From: Cenococcum geophilum 1.58
Taxonomy: Eukaryota; Ascomycota; Dothideomycetes; Gloniales; Gloniaceae
Assembly (NCBI GenBank): GCA_001692895.1
Contig: KV748249.1
Span: forward strand, 248,001 to 312,000
Length of the DNA stretch: 64,000 bases
Direction of reading: 5' to 3'
This document shows positions 45,464 through 57,467 of this stretch, in pieces. The notes under the pieces are model-generated. The model saw only the letters and a list, made by a program, of their open reading frames with translations. It was not told the origin of the DNA and did not search any database. Positions within the stretch are counted from its first letter, which is position 1, and each line of letters begins with the position of its first letter. Made by a program: the position numbers and the translations under genes.

Positions 45464-45609
45464 TTATCCCTCAGCACGGTAGCGTCCTACGAGCAATTAG
45501 TCCGTGCGTAAAGCTTCGAATTCCTAAGTACAGGCACTAAATTCAGTTCCTCTAATTGGCTAGTTCTTATCGATACCGGTAGGACGCAAATTACTGTGCT
45601 AAGGGATAA
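45464..45609. mobile_element. 146-bp MITE-like inverted-repeat element, copy B
   Basis: Begins TTATCCCTCAGCACGGTA and ends TACTGTGCTAAGGGATAA: inverted ends with two mismatches over 18 bases. Same length as copy A at 36421-36566, same end motif (TATCCCTTA) and same interior word near the right end. CGCG occurs on both sides one base out from the ends and may relate to target choice. Confidence 0.75.
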
Positions 45610-45756
45610 CGCGTTTCCCTTACTAAGGAAGGCTTATCGCCTCCTTAAGGGGTTATATACTTATAAAGAAAGGGTTATACGCCTCTTTAAGGGGTTATAT
45701 ATAAAATAGTAGAGAGTAGGCATCAATTGGGGTAGGCAATTAGGTAAGCGATTAGG

Positions 45757-46023
45757 TGTTACGGCGCTGGTGGAAACTGGTGGATTGTGGCTGATGGATA
45801 TTGGTGGATATCGGTGGATTATGGCGGACAGTCGCAGACAGTTTCACACAGTTTTAGATAATTGCTGTCACGTAACCAGAGGATTATATATAACGCCAAG
45901 CGGCGCCACCCTCCATCTCCTCTCCTTTCTCTAGCTTTGGATCCTCGTTTATAGACTACTAATCGTATAGGCTTGCGCGTCCCTCTTGCTATACTTATGC
46001 CTTAATTAACTAAGTCGCTAATA
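45757..46023 (+). repeat. 5' LTR of the gypsy fossil
   Basis: Starts TGTTACGGCGCTGG after TTAGG and ends GCTAATA. Matches the 3' LTR at 60961-61244 and the LTR at 62436-62659. This copy is less AT-converted than the 3' copy. Confidence 0.88.
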
Positions 46024-47040
46024 TTATCTAAAGCTTAAACCNCCCTTTTTTTTTTTTAAAAAAAAGGAACTTAAATATATTTATAGGACTATAAATAAAA
46101 ATAAAATATAGAAGTAGACCTAAAAACTACTACCAGAACTTAAAAAATAGAAAAGAATAATAAGACCTATAAAATAAATATAGACTAAAACCCCTATAGA
46201 ATCCTACTAGAAGTTACCCTAATAACTATACTACTATACTAAGAAATATAGTAGCCGGTAAAGTAGCTATAGGACCCTTAAATACCTCTAATAGTAAAAT
46301 AGTAACTAACTTAAACTCCTAAGAGGAGCTTATAGTAGCTAATACTAAAATTAAATAACTTTAAAAGCTACTTAAAGCTAAAGAACCCCCTATACCTAGT
46401 AAAGAGTTATTAGATACCTAGAGACTTACTATAGTCCTTAAAACCCTAGCCTAATATATAGTATTAGTATTATTATAGTCTATAAAGGTTATAAACCTCT
46501 TATTACTTATAGATAGAACTAACCCTATATTTAATAATTAGAAGCTTTAACTATAGGATAAGCTTAAAGTTAATACAGACTACTTCCCTACTACTTAGGC
46601 TAAAATAGCTTATATCTTTAGACGTACCTACGTCTATAATACGCATAGGACTTAGTAAATCCCTTCCTCTTTAGAGAAGAGATAATTATTTACCTATCTT
46701 CTATTTATAAGGACCCCTTTAAAGTTTAAAACGCCTAACTTAATTATAAAAGCCTAAATATAAAAACAATAGAGATCTTTTTAGATTTTTAGACCCGCTT
46801 TCTATACCTAGCTAGCTAGGCTTAAATTTCCTAAAAAGATTTAATACTAAACCTATTTAATAAGCTTACCCTAAACCTATAGTAAGCCGTATTACTAGTT
46901 TTTACTACTATATAGACGCTAAAGGAACTTATAAACTAGTGCTTAGCTATTAACTAAGGCCTCTATTAAACTAAGGCATGCGCTAAATAATATAAGGCTA
47001 GAAACCCTTTAAATTAAACTATAAGCAATATAAGAATAGC

Positions 47041-47219
47041 TGTCGGGAATGAGGCAAGCGGTTGTCACGTGTCGTCACGTGTCGCCGCGGCACTAGCGTG
47101 GTGAGGAACCTTAGGTTCCTTACCCACCCCCTAATTCTTAATAATAAGCTTTATTAACTAACATTACTGTAACCCTACTCGAGTAGTCGTTATTAGTAAG
47201 TTACCCTATATAACTAATA
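47041..47219 (+). repeat. 5' LTR of the copia fossil
   Basis: TGTCGGGAATGAGGCAAGCG at the start. Pairs with the LTR at 52964-53142, of equal length. Confidence 0.9.
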
Positions 47220-50200
47220 CTAATTAGTAGTTAAATATACAGTTAACTATAGAGCAGCTAGGTTTTTAAATAGAAGAGACAGTCTTGTATAGGGGTGCTA
47301 TATACGCTTATATGGAATGGATCCCGGCGATACTATACTACCTTAGACTTGCGGAAAACTAGTAATAGAAGTGTTACTAAGTACTAGGAGATACTAAGTT
47401 GCGTCTATTACGTAGAACAATTACGTTTACGAAGATTTAGTTAAGTACTTTAGGTTAGAAGTGTTACTAAACCTAAGGTCCTAAGTCAACGTCTAAAACG
47501 CGTTAAATAACATCTTAAATTGCCTACCTTTAGATAGTAAACCTACGAGATCCTATAAAACCGAAAATCCTACCTACCTTTAATATATAATACCTCGTTA
47601 ATTCTACCTACTATAGTATTAACCTATCCGAAGAAGTATGAGAAAGATATTAACCTGGAGATATAGGATAGAGCTATAACTAACTTTATAACCGCTAAGT
47701 AATAGGACCTAAATAGATTTTTAGTATACCGTATAGAACACTATAAAGATAGTAAATATAATAATACCGCGCTATAGTATTATATAAAGGAGGACTTTAT
47801 TAGATAGATAAAGGAAATATAGGTTCCTATAAATAAAGATATTATATGGGACTTCCGTAACTTCCTTTAGGAGTATAAAGTATTTGTCCCTATAGATAGG
47901 GGTAGTATTAGGGATAATATTTAGGAACACGTTATTAATGTAAAGAAAGAGCATAAATGGACTCTATAAGAGATTAAGTACTAACTACGCACTATAAAGA
48001 AGCTTAAATTACGATGGAACCTAAGTAATATACTACTAGAGACGCGTTCTAACTCTATTACTCTAGGTATAAGTTCTAACGTTCTATATCTATTGCCTCC
48101 ACCTCTGTCTTTAACTCCCTTATATTAACTAGCTTAACCCACAGCCTTAATTAATAACCCCTAATAAGCGCAAGATCCCCTTACTTCGCGGTTTAATAAC
48201 CTTTAAACTCCGCCGACTAGATTTACGTTACTATTATAACCTGCAATATAATATAGCCAAATACTAATTAGAGGCACCTTAAAAATGCTTATAGAGCTTA
48301 TAAAGCTCTATTTGGAATAGGAGAAGAAGTTTAGCGGAGAACTATATAATATCCTTAATTTAAAGTTACGTATCTTCTACGACTATTACTAGAAGGTTGG
48401 ACTAGAACCCAATTAATACCATATTACTTATTTAGTTATGCTTAAGGGCCAAGCTAGTACCTTCTATTATAATTGTTTGGTAGGAAAAGGATATGATTTT
48501 AACCGAATAATATATAAAATAAGATGCCACTTTAAAATAGAGGAGAATAAGCAGTAGTATATATTGGAGTAAAGAGAGACTACCTTCCTAAGAATTATTG
48601 CTATAAACCTAGGTACCTCTTAACTTAATTATCTTTAAAAGCTCTTTAATTAACTCTAGATAATTTAGCGTGGTTTATCTAAATTATATTAAGAGGACTT
48701 TAGCCTACGTAATTAAGTTATTAGCGTATACTAAGGTATTAAAGAATATAACCTTGCTCTCTTTAACCCTATAAGTACTTATAAAGGAATATATACTTAA
48801 TTAAGATCCTCTATTAGCACTGCCCTACGCTCTTAAGAAGTATAGTAATTTAACGCCTAACTCTAACCTACTTTAATCAACCCGGCTAACTAATATAATT
48901 ATAACTAGACTAATTAAATATATAGTAGTCGTAATAGGGGATACAGTAGAGGGTACGATTAATGTTAACTATAAAGTAATTATGGAGGTCCTTATAGAGG
49001 TTCATTTTGCAATAATTGGTAGAAGAAATGCTACATTTATAAGAAGCCAAATTGCTAGTTAACTAGACACCCCCTTAATAGACAAAAGGAGGTATATAAT
49101 AAGTTTTGCTAGAGCGCACAAAATGTTAGAAACTAAGAAGTTATTATAGCCTACTTCTAAAGCTTCCTGGTTTAATATAAAGGCGAAGAAGATCTTAAGG
49201 GTAAGATTAACGAGGCTAAATAGCTCCTTATAGATATGGAAATTAAGGACTACTCTCCTAACTAATACTTTACCGAGTATGGTAAGGTAAATAGTACATA
49301 AACTATTGCTGTCCTTAATAACTAATCTACGCTCTATTCTGTTATAAGGTTAAATATCTTTAATAAGCTAAAGGAAAGTTCCGCGTTCTCCTTTAACGAC
49401 AGATACTCGGCGAACGTCTTTTATAGTATTATGCTAGATATTAAAGCCGCAGGAGTATCTATAGTAAGAGAACCTTAAGTCCGAGCTCTTTAGCAGCTTA
49501 ATAGTTCTATTTAGATTAACCAATTAATAGTAGGCTAATATACAATTCGCTTTAGTAAGGGTACTATAATCTCTCTTAGTATAATTAAGGTCCAAACCCT
49601 ATTAGGATATATTACTTTCTATATTATTCCCATAAATACCCTATTCCTATTCTGCATCCAAGATATAGATAAATTAGGTATTAAGCTTAATAACCTTAAG
49701 AATATGCTTGTTTAGGGAGATAATTAAGTGCCCGTTATACGCAAGTAGGGTTACCCTTAGTTGCTCCTTTAATAGCTAGAAAGGAGCGTTGCTTAAAGTT
49801 ACTTAACTAAGTTAGAGCTATGTTAACTATATTATCGTTTTAGCCACCTATTTATTTACCAACTACTTAGGATTCTTTAACGAGTAGGTTATAAAGTTAA
49901 GGTTAAGGCGATTAAACATCTTATAAAGTACTGCTATTACTGCTAAATAAACTAGAAGTCCCCTAGCCGATTTAAGTTTACCCTTAAAGATAACTATAAC
50001 TTTAACTTCTATATCATTATAGATGTTATATATTTTAGCGGCAAGCCAGTACTCTAAGTTGTTAACTTCTTAACCTCCTTCTAAGCCGCACGCTTTTTAA
50101 AAGATATATTAGCTAGGAACGCATAGGATACTCTTTAATTATGCTAGATTAATATCTACCTAGGACCCCCTAATTAAATTATTTATAATATAGGAAAGAA

Positions 50201-52963
50201 CTTCTTATCTACGGAGTTTTGATAATAGGTAAAGGCAATAACAATTAAGGTTAAGGAAGTCCCCATTAAGGCATATAATAGTATTAGAAAGGTAAAATAA
50301 TACTATATACTATTACGCCGCGTATATAAGATTATTTCTTTAAAACTAAAGGGTGCTAGTAAAGAGCTTATCCTATAGATGGCTATTAAGGCTATTAACG
50401 ATACCGCTGGCCCAGATAGGCTCGTACCTACGTTACTAGTCTTTAGCGCCTACCCTTAAATAACTAACGATTCTTTACTATCTCCCTCTATTATATAATA
50501 AGCTAAGGCGATTTATAAGGTAATAAAGGAGGTATAACGTTTCTACGCTACGCGCTAGGTTAACAACGCACTAGGAATAAGAAATAGCCTAAATACCTTA
50601 ACTACACTTAATCTACCACTCTAATCTAAGGTACGCGTATGGCGTAAAAAGGGAGGATAGTTAAGCCTATATAAACTTATTATAATTAATGGTTAGACTT
50701 ACACTTTTTAGATACCCTATAGACCTACTTAATTCCGTTTAACTATTATTAAGCCTTACTATAAAAATAATAGTTCTGAGCCTTTATAGGATACTCCAGA
50801 AGATACCTTAGGAGATGCCCCAGAGGAGAACCACGATTAATATGCCCTAGAAGGCGACTACGACCCTAATATAACTATAGTAGATACGCCGCAACCACGA
50901 CGCGGTAAAGGTCGCCTAAAAGGATTACAAAACCGCTAACACCTTATCGATTTTAAAAAGCAACTTATTACCGCTATCGAGAATAGAGTCGAGCTATTAA
51001 TAGCCTTTATAACAGCTAAAGAGAAGGCTAACTTTAAGCTTATAAAATAGCTCCGAAAGGAAGGCCGTATTATAACTCTAGGAGCTCCTTTCTAAGCATC
51101 TGATAAGTAGGAGATTGACGGTCTTATTATAAGAGGAGTCTTTAAGTTTAAGAAGTATAACCCTGCTAAGTTCGATAGGGTTTATATATTTAGGTTAAGA
51201 ATAGTTAATAAGATTAAAGGCAAAGCTACTAATACCCTATTCGAGAAGTTAAGGCTAGTTATTTAAGGTTATAACAACAACAATAAGGAAGTAATTCTTA
51301 TATAATCCCCTATAATTTAACGAGCTAGTTAGCAAGTTATTATTACGCTAGCTCCCTCCTTAATAAAGAATGGAATAGTGGTTTATTTATAAGATATTAC
51401 CTAGGCCTATACCCAATTAGAGACACGCCTTTAGCACTTAATACTAGCATACCTTCTAGAGTAAATTTGCCACCAATATCCTAAAGATACGATTATAGTT
51501 ATACTTAAGCCACTATATGGAATCGTAGAGGTAGGAACTTATTAGTAGGCTACTTATAGCAAGCACCATAAAGAGAAGCTTTTAATAACTACTTCTATAT
51601 TCGATCCCTGCTTCCTTATTATAGCTATAGGAACTCTATTTAGAATCGTTAGCATATAAACGGACGATATAATTATCTTAGGAGACAACTAATTCTTAGC
51701 TCTTAAAGAAGATAAGCTAGTAAAGGTAAATCTTATAATAAAGCCAAAGGAAAGACTTAATTTAATAACACTATTACTCTTTAATAGATGCATTATTTCC
51801 CTAAATAAGGATTCTATTACCCTATGCTAGAAAGGTTAAGGTAAGAAGATTAACGTTATTAACGTTAATTTTTTAAAGTAAGGATATGTAGAGCAACGCG
51901 CTTATAGAGCTTATATAGCTTCTATCTATTAACCTAAAGCTTCCTTTAATCTCTCTATTACCGCTTAATACTAAGAACCAACTAAGGAGGATATCCTTGC
52001 CCTAAATAAGCGTCTTTTCTGGTAAAGGAGCCATCTTAATTAAGGACTACTCTATATACCTATTAACCTTCCTACCGCTAAGCTTTTTATATTTATTAAT
52101 AGATCATTTATAAATAATAAAGATTTTAGCTTTTAGCTAGGATATAAAATTATTATCGCAAACAAATCTACCGGAGAGAGTAACTTTATAATCTACAGTA
52201 ATCTTATCTATTAGAGCTTAACTAAGAGTAAATACATTACTTAAAGCGTTCTAGTATTAGAGATATATGGAATAGTTAGCGAAGTTAATATAGTAATTGC
52301 AATTAGAACTACCTTAAAGATAATTACAGATTAACTTAAACTCCCTATTATCCCTACAATTGTATACACCGACTTATATTCCCTCTATAAGTATTTAATT
52401 AAGCTTAGTACTACAAAGGAGAAGCGCCTTATAATTAATATTATGGCACTTCGGCAGTCCTATAAGCGTTAAAAACTCTTTAAAATCTAATAGATTAATA
52501 GCTAAGATAACCCAGTAGATATAATAACAAAGGCAAACCCAAATAAGGCACTAGAGACGTTTGTTAATATAAATACTCTATATATACGAGTTAAAGGTTA
52601 GGTTAAAAGGGAAATTTAGAGAAGTTAAGATCTTACGGAACTTTAACCGCCGGTTAAAGTTGTCTAATTAGTAAGATGTTTGCCAAGAGCGCCACGCCTA
52701 ATTAATTTAGGTAGTGGTGTAAAGTTCTACCGACGCTATTTGTTAAGCTAGCTAATTAGGATTTTCTATCCCCGGGATAGAAAATCGCCATTAGCTCGGC
52801 TAAGAGCGGTAAGCAGAACTAACATCTTTATATAAACCCGTATATCTACCTACGCTATCCCTTCCCCTTTATTTCTTCTTCTTCTTTTTCTTAGCTTTAT
52901 ATCTTTATATATTAGCAATCTATAAGTATATATAAATAGTAACTATAAAAGAAGAGTTGCTAG

Positions 52964-53142
52964 TGTTGAGAATAAGGCAAGCAGTTGTTACGTATTGTTA
53001 CGTATTGCCACGGCACTAGCGTAGTAAGGAACCTTAGGTTCCTTACCTACCCCCTAATTCTTAACAACAAGCTTTATTAACCAACATCACTGTAACCCTA
53101 CTCGAGTAGTCGTTATTGGTAAGTCACCCTATATGACCAATA
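52964..53142 (+). repeat. 3' LTR of the copia fossil
   Basis: TGTTGAGAATAAGGCAAGCA at the start. Differs from the 5' LTR mostly by C-to-T and G-to-A changes. Confidence 0.9.
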
Positions 53143-53929
53143 ATAGTCTATAATGCCCTAGCATAATTAGTAAACCCTATAGCACTACCTATATAACCTA
53201 CTGCTAATTTAGCAGCTAGCTATACGGCCAGTCCTACTATAGGTTTAGTAAATGCTCAGCCTATATATAGGCCCTTAGTAATTAAGGAGCTTACTTCTCT
53301 TATAGTTAAAAAGGCTATTATATAAAGGGTTGCCTAATAAATATAAAAGCGGATAAGGTCCTATTAATCTAAAAAAATAGTATAAAGTTAAAAAAAGAGG
53401 AACCCTAGAGAAAGACTCCTTTTTAGGGTTAAAAGGGATTAATATATTATATATTAACCTAGGTTAGCAAGTTAGTAAAAGAAGCCTTACTATCCCTTAT
53501 ACTTTATTCCGCAATAAATATTAAGTTTTAATCTCTACTTTAGCTAACTCTAGAGTAAATACCTTTGCCTTAATAGATACCTAATATATTATAAAGCTAG
53601 CTAACTTTTTAAATACACCTATTAAAGAACTGCTTAAACTAATTCTTATTTATAGGTATAATAGGCGGATAAAACTACCTATTATAACTATCTTATAGAT
53701 TTACCTCTATATTAACGGACAAAGGTAGTATAATATCCCTTTCCTTATTACGGACCTAGAAAGTTATAATATAATCTTAAAAAGAAAATAGCTAGCCTAT
53801 TTAGGCTTATAGCTTAATATATAAAGTAGGCGGCTTATTTAGCCTAAAACCTTACCCCTAACCCCTTCTTTTATAATATCGGGAAAATATTCGCAGGATA
53901 AGATTTAAGTAGACTTTGGTTTTCGCGTT

Positions 53930-54250
53930 TCGCGTAATTAACATGCAATTTGACCAACTTAACACGCAATTAACCAACTTAACACGCAGTTGACCTACTT
54001 AATATGCAATTTAACCAACTTAACACGCAGTTAACNTACTTAACATGCAATTTAACTAACTTAACACGCAGTTAACCTACTTAATATACAATTTAACTAA
54101 CTTAATACGCAGTTAATCTACTTAATATGCAATTTAACTAACTTAATATATAGTTGACCTACTTAATATACAATTTAACTAACTTAATACGTAGTTAACC
54201 TACTTAACATATAATTTAACTAACTCAATATGCAGTTAACCTACTTAATA
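53930..54250. repeat. 41-bp tandem array, 7-8 copies
   Basis: Unit of the form ACGCAGTTGACCTACTTAAT then ATGCAATTTAACCAACTTAAC, strongly RIP-varied. It is the first of four different arrays stacked between the protease and reverse transcriptase parts of the gypsy fossil. Confidence 0.88.
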
Positions 54251-54376
54251 ACTTTAAAAGCTAACTGTATATTTCTTAACGTACGATTAAGGTAAAGTTA
54301 TATACTATATATTTAACTATTATATATAATCTTATACAATCTTATACAATCTCATACAATCTTATAGTCTTATTAC

Positions 54377-54770
54377 TTGGAGGCTCTGCACAAGGCTCTA
54401 CACAAAGCTCTACACGAAGCTCTGCGTACAGAGGCTCTGCACGAAGCTCTGTGTATAGAGGCTCTGCACAAAGCTCTGCACGAAGCTTCGCATAAGGCTC
54501 TACACGAGGCTCTACACGAAGCTCTGCGTACAGAGGCTCTGCACGAAGCTCTGCACGAAGCTCTGCACGAGGGTCTGCGCGAAGCTCTACACGAAGCTCT
54601 GCACGAGGGTCTGCGCGAGGGTCTGCGCGAGGGTCTGCGCGAAGCTCTGCGTATAGAGGCTCTGCACGAGGCTCTGCGAGAAGCTCTGCGTATAGAGGCT
54701 CTGCACGAGGCTCTGCGCGAAGCTCTGCGTACAGAGGCTCTACACGAAGCTCTGCATTGGGTCCCCGCTA
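54377..54770. repeat. 12-bp based GCTCTGCACGAA tandem array
   Basis: Units of AAGCTCTGCACG and AGGCTCTGCGTACAG in a higher-order pattern. It happens to leave one frame open for 160 codons (EALHEALR repeats), which is an artefact of a unit length divisible by three. Shares words with the array at 300-480. Confidence 0.9.
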
Positions 54771-54869
54771 TATTCCCAATAGCCTCTATACGTGCCTCTA
54801 CCCTATATAGCCACCTTATTTTTTACCCTTCTTTCCTTTTTTATATCCTCCCTACCTAGGGAGGCACCA

Positions 54870-55500
54870 GAACGGCAGCTAGTAGAGGACTGTTACTAGA
54901 ACTAGACGACCGTCGCTAGAACTAAATAACCGTTACTAGAACTAGACGACTATTACTAGCTAGACGACCGTCGCTAGAACCAGATAACCATTGCTAAAGC
55001 TAGATAATTATTACCAGAACTAGACAACCGTCGCTAGCTAGACAACTGTTACCAGAACTAGATAACTATCGCTAGCTAGACGACTATTACTAGAACTAGA
55101 CGACTGTCGCCAGAACTAGACAACTGTCGCTAGCTAGATAACTGTTACTAAAACTAGACAACCGTCGCCAGAACTAGACGACCGTCACCAGCCAGACGAC
55201 CGTTACCAGAACCAGACGACCGTTGCCAGAGCTAGACGACCGTCGCCAGCTAGACGACCGTTACCAGAACCAGACGACCGTCGCTAGCCAGATGACCGTC
55301 GCCAGAACCAGACGACTGTCGCTAGAATTAGACGACCATCGCCAGCTAGACGACCGTTACCAGAACTAGACGACCGTTGCTAGAACCAGACGACCGTTAC
55401 TAGAACTAGACGACCGTTGCTAGAGCTAGACGACTATTGCTAAAACTAAACGACCGTCGCCAGAACCAGACAACCGTTGCTAGAGCTAGATAATAATAAC
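54870..55500. repeat. About 20-bp CTAGACGACCGTCGC tandem array
   Basis: Roughly 30 irregular copies of ACTAGACGACCGTCGCTAGA-like units of 14-20 bases with C/T and G/A variation. The third array in the block. Confidence 0.88.
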
Positions 55501-55544
55501 TAGCTAGCCAACACTATAAACGATTTAATCCATTAATTGAATTA

Positions 55545-55930
55545 AGGTAGTATAGACAGGTAGGCATAAATAGGTAAATGCTAATGGGTAGGTAGATGTA
55601 GATAGGTAGGTAGATATAAACAGGTAAGTAGATATAGATAGGTAGGTAAATATAGATAGGTAAGTAGATGTAGATAGGTAAGTAGATATAGATAGGTAGG
55701 TAGATACTAATAGGTAGGTAGATATAGATAGGTAAGTAGATATAGACAAGTAGATATAAATAGGTAGGTAAATGTAGATAGGTAAGTAGATATAGATAAG
55801 TAAGTAGATGCTAATGGGTAGGTAAATGTAGATAGGTAAGCAAATGCAGATAGGTAGATATAGATAGGTAGGCGATGTAAATAGGCAGGCGATGTAGGTA
55901 GGTAGGTAAGTTAATAGGTAGATAGGTAAA
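55545..55930. repeat. About 18-bp GATAGGTAAGTAGATATA tandem array
   Basis: About 20 copies of TAGATAGGTAAGTAGATA-like units with 4-base GGTA/AGTA sub-periodicity. The fourth array in the block. A minus-strand 74-codon ORF over it is a by-product. Confidence 0.88.
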
Positions 55931-56597
55931 AGAGAACCATTGCTATATTATATTAAATTATCTAAAATAATAATATTTATTTTTGCTAGCCTTATAAATA
56001 GCTTTAAAATAGCTTTTATTTATTTAAAATATATTATTAGTATAAAAGAGGTAAATATAATTATGGTTGCTAAATACGCAGATTGCTGGCAGGTTGCGCG
56101 TAGATTGCGCGTAGGTTGCGCGTAGGCTGCGCGTAGGCTGCGTGTTAAAAAAACACGATATAGGCTAGTCGGTCGAGTTGCTAAATGCCCTTAACTGCGC
56201 GCCAATTGCGTTAACCACCAACCATTGAGGCCATTGAAAGGGTACCATATTTTGCCGATGAAAAGAAATTAATATTATAATAGAAAACCTTATACGGCCC
56301 TAGATTAATACTATTTACTAGGTAGATACTATATATAGGGACTAGGCCTTTAAGAAAGATATATAGCTTAACCTATAACAGATCCGTATACTACGCCGTC
56401 CCTAAACTAGTTATACTACGCCACCTATATTAGAGACCTAAGAAGCTAGTAATAACCTAGCTAAGTTAACTATAAAGGACTTAGGCCCTATATAGCTATA
56501 AAGGAAAGCTAGAAATATTAGACGCTATACTAAACTAATAGATAGAAAAGATAACTTATAGAAAATAAAATATAAGCTAAGAAAGATTATAAACCCT

Positions 56598-57467
56598 TGT
56601 CACGGATTCCGACCGTAGCACCGCCAAGGGCTCGCCTAGCGAGCCTTGGCACCCACAGTATATAGAGCCACGGTGCCTTCGCACCTCTTTGCACCTTCGT
56701 GCAATATCCTGTCGTNTANATAGCCAATNCTACNACGTTCCCAGAGCCTCCTGACCGCGCTCCGTGACATTATATTGCACCCAACGACTCGCATAGGCCT
56801 GCCTACCGCCTATGGAGCCGGTACGACGACTTTGACCCATGCCGACCGTTGGACGATGATTCGATACCCTTAATTCTACCTCTCAATTTCTACCGCATCA
56901 ACGTCTCTGCCTACTACTGCCTCTATGATTCTACCTGCCTGCGTACACGACTACGACAATGCCTATCCAATAGCAGCATCTCCGCTTTCCCGCTGTGTGT
57001 TTACGACCGAGCAAGACCAGCACCTCTGCTGTCCCGCTGTGAGGATACTACTTCGACCTAGGACTGTAAATAGTTATCTACGACTTAACGAGCTTGGAAG
57101 AACAGTTATAAGATACCTTAGATATTGAGTCATTAATCTACCTATCGAATCGTCATTACCCTCGTTAACCGTTCGAGCTATATTCTGCCAGCGAACGCCT
57201 CTGATAAGCTCTGCCAGTCACTAGTAAGCACCACAGCACCGTATGGAGGGAGGATCTGCCTTAAGGGACTTTGGCTTTGTATAAGGGGGGGGTAGTGTTA
57301 CGGATTCCGACCGTAGCACCGCTAAGGGCTCGCCTAGCGAGCCTTGGCACCCACAGTATATAGAGCCACGGTGCCTTTGCACCTCTTTGCACCTTCGTGC
57401 AATATCCTGTCGTGTATATAGCCAATGCTACGACGTTCCCAGAGCCTCCTGACCGCGCTCCGTGACA
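56598..57467 (+). mobile_element. 870-bp TRIM-type non-autonomous LTR element
   Basis: Two 172-base LTRs (56598-56769 and 57296-57467) start TGT(C/T)ACGG and end CCGTGACA, flanked by the 5-base duplication ACCCT (56593-56597 and 57468-57472). The 526-base interior has no retroelement protein domains and ends in a purine tract (AAGGGGGGGG-like) just before the 3' LTR. The LTRs are nearly identical apart from ambiguous bases, and the GC content is much higher than in the surrounding gypsy fossil, so it inserted late. It looks whole as a non-coding element. Confidence 0.88.

Larger units (their letters stand above)
47041..53142 (+). mobile_element. Fossil Ty1/copia element nested in the gypsy gag
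   Basis: About 6.1 kb with two 179-base LTRs (47041-47219 and 52964-53142) and a 5-base target duplication ATAG(C/T) (47036-47040 and 53143-53147). Interior parts in copia order: gag with a zinc-knuckle trace near 49005, protease, integrase (about 49850-50450), reverse transcriptase (about 51070-51900) and RNase H (about 52100-52560). Complete in length but heavily RIP-degraded, with dozens of stops in every domain. It inserted after the gypsy element, and the 3' LTR is more AT-converted than the 5' LTR. Confidence 0.88.

Noticed and set aside
54377-54859. 160-codon ORF with EALHEALR repeats
   Set aside because: It is the translation of a 12-base based tandem array. Unit length divisible by three keeps the frame open, and it lies inside a fossil retroelement.
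55525-55749. 74-codon minus-strand ORF rich in YLSIST
   Set aside because: Translation of the 18-base tandem array.
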